A stretch of DNA of 64,000 nucleotides from the NCBI RefSeq assembly GCF_900156155.1, contig NZ_FTMD01000003.1, positions 186,001 through 250,000 of the forward strand. Direction: 5' to 3'. The notes beneath the pieces were generated by a model. The model ran no database searches, was not told the DNA's origin, and saw nothing but the letters and a program-made list of their open reading frames with translations. Positions 36,813 through 45,428 of the stretch are shown piece by piece (the stretch's first letter is position 1; each line of letters begins with the position of its first letter). The position numbers and the translations under genes are program-made. Source of the DNA: Aromatoleum tolulyticum. Its GTDB lineage: Bacteria; Pseudomonadota; Gammaproteobacteria; Burkholderiales; Rhodocyclaceae.

Positions 36813-38144
36813 TCAGACTATCGGCTCGGCGTACAGGTCGTGCACGTCGCAGTCGGTAATGCGCACCCGGGCGAACTCGCCGGGCTCGAGCCCCTCACCA
36901 TTCGGGATGATGACCAGGCCGTCGATCTCGGGTGCATCCCCGGGCGACCGGGCGATCGCGCCGTCCTCCTCGATGTCGTCGACGAGCACGGTTATCTCGC
37001 GACCGATCCAGCGCTCGAGACGTTGGGTCGAGATGTCTTCCTGGAACTCCATCAGGCGCATGCGGCGCTCCTCGCGCACTTCGTCGGGAACCGGGTCGGA
37101 CAGCTGATTCGCCTCGGCGCCCTCGACGGGGGAGTACGCGAACGCACCGACGCGGTCGAGCTTCGCTTCCTCGAGGAACTGCAGCAACAGCTCGAAATCC
37201 TCGTCAGTCTCGCCAGGAAATCCGGTGATGAAGGTGGAGCGGATCGTCAGGTCCGGACAGATGCTGCGCCAGGAACGGATGCGTTCGAGCACGTTCTCGG
37301 CGTTCGCCGGGCGCCGCATGGCCTTGAGGATACGCGGGCTGGCGTGCTGGAACGGGATGTCCAGATAGGGGAGGATCTTGCCTTCGGCCATCAGCGGGAT
37401 GAGGTCGTCCACGCTGGGATACGGATAGACGTAGTGCATGCGGATCCACACGCCGAGTTCGCCGAGCGCTTTCGCGAGGTCGAGCAGCCGCGTCTTGATC
37501 GGGCGCCCGTTCCAGAAGCCGGTGCGGTACTTGGTGTCCACGCCGTACGCGCTGGTGTCCTGCGAGATGACGAGAAGCTCCTTCACGCCTGCATCCACCA
37601 GGGACTCCGCTTCGCGCATCACTTCGTGGATCGGGCGCGATACGAGATCGCCGCGCAGCGACGGAATGATGCAGAAGGTGCAGCGGTGGTTGCAGCCTTC
37701 GGAGATCTTCAGATAGGCGTAGTGGTTCGGCGTGAGGCGGATGCCCTGCGGCGGCACGAGGTCGGTGAAGGGATCGTGCGGCTTGGGCAGGTGCTGGTGA
37801 ACCGCCTTCATCACGGCGTCGGTCGCATGCGGGCCGGTGACGGCAAGAACCTGCGGATGCGCCGCCATCACGACATCGTCCTTGGCACCGAGACAGCCGG
37901 TGACGATGACCTTGCCGTTCTCGGCCAGAGCCTCGCCGATCGCGTCGAGCGATTCCTCGACGGCGGCATCGATGAAGCCGCAGGTATTGACGACCACGAG
38001 ATCGGCGTCGTCATAACTGCCGGAGATTTCGTAGCCCTCGCCCCGCAGGCGCGTGAGGATATGTTCGGAGTCGACTGTCGCCTTGGGGCAGCCGAGGGAG
38101 ACGAAACCGACTCGCGGTACGCCTGGAGTTTTGTGCTGGGTCAT
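36813..38144 (-). CDS. rimO: Ribosomal protein uS12 methylthiotransferase
   Basis: RimO adds a methylthio group to Asp88 of ribosomal protein S12, using radical SAM chemistry. The 443-residue protein has the N-terminal MTTase domain with cluster-binding Cys ([23 protein letters not shown] and VTGCLG), the radical SAM motif CNHRCTFC near residue 165 and a C-terminal TRAM domain. The [12 protein letters not shown] start and length are those of RimO rather than MiaB. Confidence 0.96.
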   Translation of the reverse strand: MTQHKTPGVPRVGFVSLGCPKATVDSEHILTRLRGEGYEISGSYDDADLVVVNTCGFIDAAVEESLDAIGEALAENGKVIVTGCLGAKDDVVMAAHPQVLAVTGPHATDAVMKAVHQHLPKPHDPFTDLVPPQGIRLTPNHYAYLKISEGCNHRCTFCIIPSLRGDLVSRPIHEVMREAESLVDAGVKELLVISQDTSAYGVDTKYRTGFWNGRPIKTRLLDLAKALGELGVWIRMHYVYPYPSVDDLIPLMAEGKILPYLDIPFQHASPRILKAMRRPANAENVLERIRSWRSICPDLTIRSTFITGFPGETDEDFELLLQFLEEAKLDRVGAFAYSPVEGAEANQLSDPVPDEVREERRMRLMEFQEDISTQRLERWIGREITVLVDDIEEDGAIARSPGDAPEIDGLVIIPNGEGLEPGEFARVRITDCDVHDLYAEPIV

Positions 38145-38193
38145 GCTCTGAGGGGGGTGTCGACCGGAGTCCGGAATGGCCCCGGCCGGATTG

Positions 38194-38823
38194 TTATTTC
38201 TGGCTCGAACGGCCGGTCTTCGCCGCAGGCGCCTCGGGCTTCACTTCCTTGGCAGCCTGGGGTGCGGCCTGCTCTTCCTTCGCGGCCGGGGCGTAGTTCG
38301 GGAACGGGAAGCCGGTGAAGATGCTGCGCGTCTGGTTCTCGATCTGCTCCTGCATCTGCGAGAACATCTTCTTGCTCTGATCGACGTAGGTGCCCATCAC
38401 GCTCTGCAGCGCGGGACCCTGGAAATTGAGGAACTGGGCCCACAGATCCTGGCTGATCGGACTGTTCTCGCCATAGATCGCCTGCGTCTGTTCCTGCAGC
38501 TTGGCCTGCATTTCGGTGAAGGCCTTGATGTTGTTCTCGAGGTACTTGCCCATCATCCCCTGCGTCGCATTTCCGTAGAAGCGGATCATGTGCGCAAGCA
38601 GGTCGCTGGTAAACATGGGCGCTCCGCCCGCCTCTTCCTCGAGGATGATCTGGAGGAGGATGCTGCGCGTGAGATCCTCGCCGGTCTTGGCATCGACAAC
38701 CTGAAACTCCTCCCGCCCCAGCACGAGTTCCTTCACATCGGCCAGCGTGATGTAGGAACTGGTCCGGGTGTCGTACAGACGGCGGTTGGGATACTTCTTG
38801 ATAAGACGCGACTGCTCAGCCAT
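38194..38823 (-). CDS. phaR: Polyhydroxyalkanoate synthesis repressor PhaR
   Basis: PhaR binds both DNA and PHA granules and represses phasin and PHA genes until polymer is formed. The 209-residue protein has the characteristic N-terminal DNA-binding region [20 protein letters not shown] and two PHB accumulation regulatory domains, then a Gln-rich and Ala/Pro/Lys-rich tail. The ATG at 38823 has a strong Shine-Dalgarno (GAGGAGAGG) upstream; a further upstream Met is not needed. Its place next to phaB and phaC supports the call. Confidence 0.96.
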   Translation of the reverse strand: MAEQSRLIKKYPNRRLYDTRTSSYITLADVKELVLGREEFQVVDAKTGEDLTRSILLQIILEEEAGGAPMFTSDLLAHMIRFYGNATQGMMGKYLENNIKAFTEMQAKLQEQTQAIYGENSPISQDLWAQFLNFQGPALQSVMGTYVDQSKKMFSQMQEQIENQTRSIFTGFPFPNYAPAAKEEQAAPQAAKEVKPEAPAAKTGRSSQK

Positions 38824-38890
38824 CAATGCCTCTCCTCGTCGGCGGTCAATTCCGCTCTCCACGTTCGATAAAATTATACCGCGGTGCAGA

Positions 38891-38917
38891 AATAAAAACC
38901 CCGCCGTTCGGCGGGGT
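38891..38917 (-). terminator. Terminator of the first phaB
   Basis: Stem ACCCCGCC / GGCGGGGT with loop GTTC is followed on the minus strand by TTTTTATTTC, directly after the gene ending at 38950. Confidence 0.9.
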
Positions 38918-38949
38918 CTCGCAGCGATCCGCGGACGCGGAATACTGCA

Positions 38950-39690
38950 TCAGCACATGTGCAGGCCACCGTTGATGTTGATGGTCGCGCCGGTCACATA
39001 GCCAGCCAGATCGGACGCGAGATAGGAGCACAGCGCGCCGATTTCCTCGGGCTTGCCGAGACGCTTCATCGGCACCGTGTCGATGATGCCCTGGCGGATG
39101 TCCTCGCGGATCGCCATGACCATCTCGGTGCCGATGTAGCCCGGGGCGATGGCATTGACGGTGACGCCCTTGGTCGCCAGCTCGGCGGCGAGCGCTTTGG
39201 TGAAGCCCAGCACACCGGCCTTGGCCGTGGAGTAGTTGGTCTGCCCCGCCTGCCCCTTGACGCCATTCACCGAGGAAATGTTGATGATGCGCCCCCAGCC
39301 GCGTTCGGCCATCTTCGGCGAGACGTGGTGGGTGACATTGAACAGGCTGTTGAGGTTGGTGTTGATCACCGCATCCCACTGGCCCTTCTCCATCTTGGGG
39401 AAGAACTTGTCGCGGGTGATGCCGGCGTTGTTCACCAGGACGTCGATCGCGCCGACTTCGGCTTCGATCTTGGCGACCATTGCCTTGCAGGATTCGTAAT
39501 CGGACACGTCACCTTCGGCAGCAATGAACTCGAAACCGACTTCCTTCTGCTTGGCAAGCCACTCATCCTTCTGCGGGAAACCCGGCAGGCAGTTGGCGAC
39601 GACCTTCAGGCCGTCCTTGGCCAGGGCCTGACAGATCGCGGTGCCCAAACCGCCCATGGCGCCGGTAACGAGTGCGACTTTTTGAGTCAT
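38950..39690 (-). CDS. phaB: Acetoacetyl-CoA reductase PhaB (paralog 1)
   Basis: This NADPH-dependent short-chain dehydrogenase reduces acetoacetyl-CoA to (R)-3-hydroxybutyryl-CoA, the PHA monomer precursor. The 246-residue protein has the Rossmann motif ALVTGAMGGLGTAICQALA, the NNAGITRDKFF motif and the active-site YxxxK in QTNYSTAKAG. The last residues GGLHMC match the PhaB C-terminus. A near-homologous gene follows upstream in transcription, so this genome has at least two. The start at 39690 gives the standard MTQKVALV beginning. Confidence 0.94.
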   Translation of the reverse strand: MTQKVALVTGAMGGLGTAICQALAKDGLKVVANCLPGFPQKDEWLAKQKEVGFEFIAAEGDVSDYESCKAMVAKIEAEVGAIDVLVNNAGITRDKFFPKMEKGQWDAVINTNLNSLFNVTHHVSPKMAERGWGRIINISSVNGVKGQAGQTNYSTAKAGVLGFTKALAAELATKGVTVNAIAPGYIGTEMVMAIREDIRQGIIDTVPMKRLGKPEEIGALCSYLASDLAGYVTGATININGGLHMC

Positions 39691-39842
39691 GGTGCAATCC
39701 TCTTGCAGATTGGTGATGGGAGGTGCGTCCGGTCGCGCGACAAACGCCCACAGCGCGCCCCCTCTGGCAACCGTGCGGCAGTGCATTACCGCAAAGCCGG
39801 TAAATTATAGGGACTTTTCGAAGAGTTTGCTGCACTGCAAAA

Positions 39843-39882
39843 GGAAAATAAAACGGCGCGCTCCTTTCGGAAACGCGCCGTT
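39843..39882 (-). terminator. Terminator of the second phaB
   Basis: A 9-bp stem AACGGCGCG / CGCGCCGTT, extended by inner TCC/GGA pairs, is followed by TTTATTTTCC on the minus strand. Confidence 0.8.
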
Positions 39883-39904
39883 GGCGAACCGGATACGGTC
39901 CCGG

Positions 39905-40645
39905 TCAGAACATGTGCTGGCCGCCGTTGATGGAGATGTTCGCACCGGTCACGAAGGCAGCCTCCTCGGACGCGAGATAGGCCACCAGTCCGGCGATTTC
40001 CTCGGGCTTGCCCAGACGCGACACCGGAATCTGCGGCAGGATCTTGGATTCAAGGATTTCCTGCGGGATGGCCGTCACCATCTTGGTGCCGATGTATCCC
40101 GGCGAGATGGTGTTGACGGTCACGCCACTACGCGCAACTTCCAGTGCCAGCGCCTTGGTGAAGCCATGCATCCCCGCCTTCGCAGCGGAGTAATTGGTCT
40201 GGCCGAATGCACCTTTCTGGCCATTGACCGACGAAACGTTGATGACACGCCCCCACTTGCGCTCGACCATGCCGTCCATGACCTGCTTCGTCATGTTGAA
40301 CACGCTGTCGAGGTTGGTGGAGATGACGGCATCCCAGTCGGCCTTGGTCATCTTCTTGAAGGTCATGTCGCGGGTGATCCCGGCGTTATTCACCAGCACG
40401 TCCACAGGCCCCACTTCCCGGGTGACGGTCTCGACGCAGGTCTTGCACGAATCGAAATCCGACACGTCGCAGGGATAGGCCTTGAAGCCGTAGCCCATGT
40501 TGTTCATGGTCTGCAGCCACTCAGCGGCCTTGGTGTTGCCCGGGGAATGCGTCGTCACGACCCTGTAGCCCAGCGCGGCGAGCTTGATGCAGACCGCCTC
40601 GCCCAGGCCACCCATGCCACCGGTCACTAGTGCAACTCTTGCCAT
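39905..40645 (-). CDS. phaB: Acetoacetyl-CoA reductase PhaB (paralog 2)
   Basis: This is a second 246-residue acetoacetyl-CoA reductase, with ALVTGGMGGLGEAVCIKLAA, NNAGITRDMTFKKMT, the active site QTNYSAAKAG and a C-terminal GGQHMF. It is clearly homologous to the adjacent copy but differs at many positions, so the duplication is not recent. It has its own terminator. The two copies may differ in cofactor or chain-length preference; this is not visible in the sequence. Confidence 0.94.
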   Translation of the reverse strand: MARVALVTGGMGGLGEAVCIKLAALGYRVVTTHSPGNTKAAEWLQTMNNMGYGFKAYPCDVSDFDSCKTCVETVTREVGPVDVLVNNAGITRDMTFKKMTKADWDAVISTNLDSVFNMTKQVMDGMVERKWGRVINVSSVNGQKGAFGQTNYSAAKAGMHGFTKALALEVARSGVTVNTISPGYIGTKMVTAIPQEILESKILPQIPVSRLGKPEEIAGLVAYLASEEAAFVTGANISINGGQHMF

Positions 40646-40758
40646 AAACTTCCTCCTCTCCCGTTGATCGATTCACAAGGGGTTTCCAGACACTTCCGGC
40701 AGCGCCCCCCGTGTCCGCTGCCGCTGCATAATTCTCGTTCCGGGCCGGTTTGTGCGCG

Positions 40759-42501
40759 TCAGGCCTTTTCCTTGACGTAACGACCGGGCGCGGGCTCGAT
40801 CGGCGCGTACTTCGCATTGCCAAGCCGGCCGCGCGCCGCGACCTGCTTGCCCCCGTATGGCCTGAGCCATTCGATCCAGTGCAGCCACCAGCTGCCCTTC
40901 TGCTCGACGGCCTCGTCCAGCCATTCGTCCGGGTCGGCGGCGCCGGAGGAATTCACCCAGTAGCTGCGGCGATTCTTGGACGCCGCATTGATTGCTCCGG
41001 CAATGTGGCCGCTCGCACCGAGCACGAAGGTGGTTTCCCCGCCCAACAGTCCGCGCGAAAGGTAGGCGCCCTTCCACGGAACGATGTGATCCTCGCGCGT
41101 CGCGAGCAGGTAAGCCGGCACGTCGACCTTGCCCAGATCGACCTTCACGCCGAGCATCTTGAGCTTGCCTGGCATGCGCAGGTTATTTTCCAGATACATG
41201 TTACGCAAATACCACGTCAGGAACGGCCCCGGCAGATTCGTGCTGTCGGAATTCCAGTACAGCAGGTCGAACGCGCCCGGTTTGTTGCCCTTCAGGTAGT
41301 TGCCGACGACGTACTGCCAGATGAGGTCGTTGGCACGCAGCGCCGAAAAGACGTTCGCCAACTCCTGTCCGGGCAGCAGCCCCCCTTTGCCGATCGCAGC
41401 CTCGCGCGCCGTCACGCTCGCCTCGTCGACCAGACAGCCGAGTTCGCCCGCATCGGCAAAATCGAGCAGGGTCGTCATGAGCGTCAGGCTCGCCACGGGA
41501 TCTTCGCCACGCGCACGCGCGACACCGAGCGCCGACGTCAATATCGTGCCACCGACGCAGAATCCAAGCACGTTCGGTTTCTTCACGCGCGTGACGGTAC
41601 GCACGACCTCGAGCGCCTTGAGGGGCCCCTTCTCGAGGTAGTCGTCCCAGGTCGCTGTCGATTCCGCCGCCTTGGGGTTCTTCCACGACACGAGGAAGAC
41701 CGTAAACCCCTGCTCCACCGTGAAGCGCACAAGCGAGTTGTCGGGCTGCAGGTCGAGGATGTAGAACTTGTTGATGCAGGGAGGCACGATCAGCAGCGGT
41801 ACCTGGGCGACCTTGTCGGTGAGCGGCGCATACTGGACGAGCTGCATCAGCTCGTTCTCGTAGATGACCGCCCCCGGCGAAACGGCGATGTTGCGTCCGA
41901 CCTCGAACGCTTCGTCGTCGGTCATCGACACGCGGCCCTTTTCGAGATCGGCGATCAGGTTCTTGATGCCACGCGTGATGCTCTCGCCTTCGGTGTCGAG
42001 GGCGGTCTTGATGAATTCGGGATTCGTCGCGGCGAAATTGGACGGCGCCAGCGCATCGACGTATTGCCGGGTCAGGAACTGCAGGCGCGACTTGGCGCGA
42101 CCGTCGGCCATTGGCAGCTCTTCGGAAACCTGACTGAGGAAGCTCGCGTTCAGCAGGTAGGCCTGGCGGACGTAGTCGAAGAGCGGGCTTTCGCTCCATT
42201 CGGGCGCGGAAAACCGGCGGTCCCCGGGTTCAGGAGAAATGACGGGGGCGGCCTTCTCGCCCGGCTTCAGTTGCAGCATCGTCGTCCATAGCGCAACGTG
42301 GCGCGCGGCGAAATCCTGCTGCAGACGCGCAAACGCGTCGGTTTCCGGCATGGTGACGCTTGGCGCGGCCTCTCCGCTGCTGTCCTGCATGACCGCATGC
42401 TGGCGCGCGATGGCCTGAAAGAAGTTCTGCGCCATCGCCTGGCCGAACTGCAGCATTCCCTCGATGGCGGGGCTGCCCTGTTTGTTGTCGGATTCGGACA
42501 T
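40759..42501 (-). CDS. phaC: Class I polyhydroxyalkanoate synthase
   Basis: PhaC polymerises (R)-3-hydroxyacyl-CoA into PHA on the granule surface. The 580-residue protein has the PhaC N-terminal region and an alpha/beta-hydrolase core with the lipase-like box GFCVGGT (the catalytic Cys), DLLYWNSDSTNLPG and the downstream catalytic Asp/His region (REDHIVPWKG, LGASGHIAG). Length and single-subunit form indicate class I. It is the first gene of the phaC-phaB-phaB-phaR set. Confidence 0.96.
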   Translation of the reverse strand: MSESDNKQGSPAIEGMLQFGQAMAQNFFQAIARQHAVMQDSSGEAAPSVTMPETDAFARLQQDFAARHVALWTTMLQLKPGEKAAPVISPEPGDRRFSAPEWSESPLFDYVRQAYLLNASFLSQVSEELPMADGRAKSRLQFLTRQYVDALAPSNFAATNPEFIKTALDTEGESITRGIKNLIADLEKGRVSMTDDEAFEVGRNIAVSPGAVIYENELMQLVQYAPLTDKVAQVPLLIVPPCINKFYILDLQPDNSLVRFTVEQGFTVFLVSWKNPKAAESTATWDDYLEKGPLKALEVVRTVTRVKKPNVLGFCVGGTILTSALGVARARGEDPVASLTLMTTLLDFADAGELGCLVDEASVTAREAAIGKGGLLPGQELANVFSALRANDLIWQYVVGNYLKGNKPGAFDLLYWNSDSTNLPGPFLTWYLRNMYLENNLRMPGKLKMLGVKVDLGKVDVPAYLLATREDHIVPWKGAYLSRGLLGGETTFVLGASGHIAGAINAASKNRRSYWVNSSGAADPDEWLDEAVEQKGSWWLHWIEWLRPYGGKQVAARGRLGNAKYAPIEPAPGRYVKEKA

Positions 42502-42617
42502 CAGCCCCTCCTGAGGCGCTGGTTAGGACGCATGCGGAATTCGCTGGTCACCTTGATTTTCCCCGGACCGCGCACGGTCCCCGGCGCCATACCCGCGCTG
42601 CGGGTAGAATCGGCGCC

Positions 42618-42842
42618 ATGTACATTATTGCAATCGCCTGGCTGTACGTCGTGCTGATCGCAGCGATCTCGGACACGACGGTCGTTGGCGGCGTACTCAC
42701 CTTCGTGTTCTGGGGGCTCGGACCGCTGGCCCTCTTCCTCTGGCTTGCCGGAACCCCGGCTCGCCGCCGCGCGGCAGCCCGCCGCGAAGACGCGAACGCT
42801 GCACCGTCGAACGATAGAACCGATTCGAATATCGATCAATAG
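42618..42842 (+). CDS. Small membrane protein, uncharacterised
   Basis: This 74-residue protein has two hydrophobic segments (about residues 1-18 and 23-44) and a positively charged, polar tail. No family is recognised. It is read on the opposite strand from its neighbours phaC and pgeF and nearly abuts pgeF. No strong ribosome site is seen before the ATG. Its structure is plausible but its function is unknown. Confidence 0.65.
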   Translation: MYIIAIAWLYVVLIAAISDTTVVGGVLTFVFWGLGPLALFLWLAGTPARRRAAARREDANAAPSNDRTDSNIDQ

Positions 42843-42858
42843 CCGGAAAGGCTGGCCG

Positions 42859-43602
42859 TCAATCCGAGAGCCATACCAGCGAAGCCAGCCGGCCCGTCAC
42901 CCCGTCGCGGCGGTAGGAGAACCAACGCAAGGGGTCGGAGTATGTGCACACGTCGCCCCCGTACACCCGCTCGACTCCGATCGCACGCAGGCGCCGACGC
43001 GCGAGTTCGAACAGGTCCGCATACCACTTGCCGGGCAGCTCCGCCGGAAAGAACGCACGCGCGGCATCTTTGTCGTCGGAAACGAAGCGTTCCCGCACCT
43101 CGCTGCCGACCTCGAAGGCATCCGGCCCGATGGCGGGGCCCATCCACGCCATGATGCGCGCGGGCACTACATTCATGCGTGCCACCGTCGCATCGAGGAC
43201 GCCCGCTGCCAGCCCGCGCCATCCGGCGTGGGCGGCAGCCACGACCGAGCCGTCGTCATCGCAGAACAGCACCGGCAGGCAGTCCGCCGTCATCACGGCA
43301 CATACCGTTCCGGCCTTGCGCGCGACGGAAGCGTCGGCACGCGGCGGAATGCCGTCCGCGTCCGTGCCTGCGGCATCCCACACGTCGGTGCCGTGAACCT
43401 GCTCCAGCCAGCATGGCTCCGACGGCACGACGGCGCGCAGGATGGCCCTGTTGCGGGCGACCGCGATCGGTGAGTCACCGACGTGGCTAGCCAGATTCAT
43501 GCTCGCCCAGGCCCCCTCGCTGACGCCGCCGTGGCGCGTGGTGACCAGCGCGCGCACGCGCTCGGGAGCGGGCCAGTCGGGTTCGAACCAGTCTGGACTC
43601 AT
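42859..43602 (-). CDS. pgeF: Peptidoglycan editing factor PgeF (YfiH family)
   Basis: This 247-residue protein belongs to the Cu-oxidase_4/laccase-like family. PgeF removes wrongly attached residues from peptidoglycan precursors in the cytoplasm. The metal/catalytic motifs are present: VHGTDV, MTADCLPVLFCD, and AAAHAGWRGLAAG. The start lies 4 bases into the rluD stop, as pgeF and rluD are commonly linked. Confidence 0.93.
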   Translation of the reverse strand: MSPDWFEPDWPAPERVRALVTTRHGGVSEGAWASMNLASHVGDSPIAVARNRAILRAVVPSEPCWLEQVHGTDVWDAAGTDADGIPPRADASVARKAGTVCAVMTADCLPVLFCDDDGSVVAAAHAGWRGLAAGVLDATVARMNVVPARIMAWMGPAIGPDAFEVGSEVRERFVSDDKDAARAFFPAELPGKWYADLFELARRRLRAIGVERVYGGDVCTYSDPLRWFSYRRDGVTGRLASLVWLSD

Positions 43603-44561
43603 GCAGGCGTCTCCGCGCGGATGATTGCAAGAAGGCTCTCGAAATCTTCGGGCAATGACGATTCCCAGGCCATTTCCTCTCCGCTTGCGGGGTGAGTGAG
43701 GCCCAGGCGGAAGGCATGCAGCGCCTGGCGCGGGAAGGCATCCAGGACTGCGCTGCCGCTGCGCCGCCGGCCGTAGGTCGCATCACCGACCAGCGGATGG
43801 CCGATGTGCGCCATATGTACGCGGATCTGATGTGTGCGTCCGGTCTCGAGTCGGCACTCGACAAGGGTCGCGCGGGCGAAGTGTTCGCGCACGGAATAGC
43901 GCGTCACTGCCACACGTCCTGCCGAATGTACGGCCATCTTCGTGCGCTGCGACGGGTGCCGGCCGATCGATGCATCGACGATGCCGGGACCGGTTACCGT
44001 TCCATGCACGAGCGCGAGATAGTGACGACTGACGGAGCGTGCCTGGAGCTGGCGCACGAGGTCGGTCTGCGCCTCGAGGGTCCGTGCGACGACCATCAGG
44101 CCGCTGGTATCCTTGTCGAGGCGATGCACGATGCCGGCACGCGGTATGCTGGCAAGTTCCGGAGCGTGGTGCAGCAGCGCATTGAGAAGCGTCCCGCTCC
44201 AGTTGCCGCTGCCGGGATGCACGACGAGGCCGACCGGCTTGTCGATGACCAGGATATGGGCGTCCTCGTAGGCGATGGCGAGCGGGATGTCCTCGGGTGT
44301 CTCGGCGACCTCCTCGGGAGCTGGTGCCGCATCGACTTCGAGAATTTCTCCACCCCACACCTTGAACTTTGCATCATGCAGGCCGCCGTTGAGGCTGACG
44401 CGCCCGGATTTGAGCCAGCCTTGCAGGCGACTGCGCGAGTGCGCGGGAAACAGGCGCGCGAGGGCCTGATCCAGCCGCAGTCCGGCACAGTCGCCTGGTA
44501 TCGTCAGCCTGTGGTGCGAAGCAGCCTCGTCCAGTGGGCTATAATCGTCCGGTTCATTCAC
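43599..44561 (-). CDS. rluD: 23S rRNA pseudouridine synthase RluD
   Basis: RluD makes pseudouridines 1911, 1915 and 1917 in helix 69 of 23S rRNA. The protein has an N-terminal S4 RNA-binding domain (LRLDQALARLFPAHSRSRLQGWLKSGRVSL) and the RluA catalytic core with the HRLDKDTSGLMVVA motif containing the catalytic Asp. I chose the GTG at 44561 (VNEPDDYSPLDE, 320 residues) because the other GTG at 44588 would overlap the bamD coding region on the opposite strand; this start is not certain. It precedes pgeF and overlaps it by 4 bases. Confidence 0.94.
   Translation of the reverse strand: MNEPDDYSPLDEAASHHRLTIPGDCAGLRLDQALARLFPAHSRSRLQGWLKSGRVSLNGGLHDAKFKVWGGEILEVDAAPAPEEVAETPEDIPLAIAYEDAHILVIDKPVGLVVHPGSGNWSGTLLNALLHHAPELASIPRAGIVHRLDKDTSGLMVVARTLEAQTDLVRQLQARSVSRHYLALVHGTVTGPGIVDASIGRHPSQRTKMAVHSAGRVAVTRYSVREHFARATLVECRLETGRTHQIRVHMAHIGHPLVGDATYGRRRSGSAVLDAFPRQALHAFRLGLTHPASGEEMAWESSLPEDFESLLAIIRAETPA
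44540..44545 (+). promoter_or_regulatory. bamD -10 box
   Basis: A perfect TATAAT lies 30 bases before the bamD start and inside the 5' end of rluD on the opposite strand. No convincing -35 box is found at the normal distance. Confidence 0.5.
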
Positions 44562-44574
44562 GCGAGTTTTTTCG

Positions 44575-45372
44575 ATGGCCAGGTTCACCCTTGGAAGTTT
44601 AGCGGTTATCGGTGCATTGCTGCTCGGCGGATGCGGCCTGTTGCCGGAACAGATCGACGAGACGGCGGGCTGGAATGCCCAGAAACTGTACTCGGAAGCG
44701 AAGAACTACATGGCCGACGGTTCCTACGAGCAGGCCATCAAGCTCTTCGAAAAGCTCGAGGCACGTTTCCCGTACGGCCGTTACGCCCAACAGGCGCAGA
44801 TCGAGGTCGCTTACGCCCACTACAAGTCGTACGAGCCGGCGCTGGCCATCGCGGCGGCGGATCGCTTCATCAAGCTGCATCCCAACCATCCGAATGCGGA
44901 TTACATGTACTACCTGAAGGGTCTCGCGACCTTCAACGAGGACCTCGGCCTGCTTGCCGGACTGTCGAACCAGGACCTTTCCGAGCGGGATCCGAAGGCC
45001 GCGCAGGAGTCCTTCGACACCTTCGGCCAGCTTGTGAACCGCTTCCCGAACAGCCGCTACGCCGAAGATGCACGGCAGCGCATGCAGTATCTGGTGAACT
45101 CGCTCGCCCAGCACGAGGTACATGTCGCGCGCTACTACTACAAGCGCGGCGCCTATGTGGCTGCCATCAACCGGGCGCAGGCGACCATCAAGACCTACCC
45201 GAACGCCCCGGCGACCGAGGAGGCGTTGTTCGTGCTGGTCAAGAGCTACGACGCGCTGGGCATGGGCGACCTGCGTGACGATGCCGAACGCGTGATGCGC
45301 AAGAACTTCCCCAACAGCGTGTATTACGCGGGTGGCCCGAAGGACGGCCGTCCGTGGTGGCAACTCTGGTAA
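44575..45372 (+). CDS. bamD: Outer membrane assembly lipoprotein BamD
   Basis: BamD is the essential lipoprotein of the BAM complex, which inserts beta-barrel proteins in the outer membrane. The 265-residue protein has a lipoprotein signal with lipobox LLLGGC near residue 20 and five TPR repeats over residues 35-250, beginning WNAQKLYSEAKNYMADGSYEQAIKLFEKL. The C-terminal GRPWWQLW is as seen in betaproteobacterial BamD. It is transcribed divergently from rluD, with overlapping 5' regions. Confidence 0.96.
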   Translation: MARFTLGSLAVIGALLLGGCGLLPEQIDETAGWNAQKLYSEAKNYMADGSYEQAIKLFEKLEARFPYGRYAQQAQIEVAYAHYKSYEPALAIAAADRFIKLHPNHPNADYMYYLKGLATFNEDLGLLAGLSNQDLSERDPKAAQESFDTFGQLVNRFPNSRYAEDARQRMQYLVNSLAQHEVHVARYYYKRGAYVAAINRAQATIKTYPNAPATEEALFVLVKSYDALGMGDLRDDAERVMRKNFPNSVYYAGGPKDGRPWWQLW

Positions 45373-45389
45373 GCGGGAACAGCCCCGGC

Positions 45390-45418
45390 TTTCGGACGGG
45401 CGCAAGGCCCGTCCGAAA
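45390..45418. terminator. Hairpin between convergent bamD and manC
   Basis: A perfect 12-bp stem TTTCGGACGGGC / GCCCGTCCGAAA with loop GCAAG lies 17 bases after bamD and about 11 bases beyond the manC stop. It probably serves both genes, though the T-tracts are short. Confidence 0.7.
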
Positions 45419-45428
45419 CAGCCTCCAG

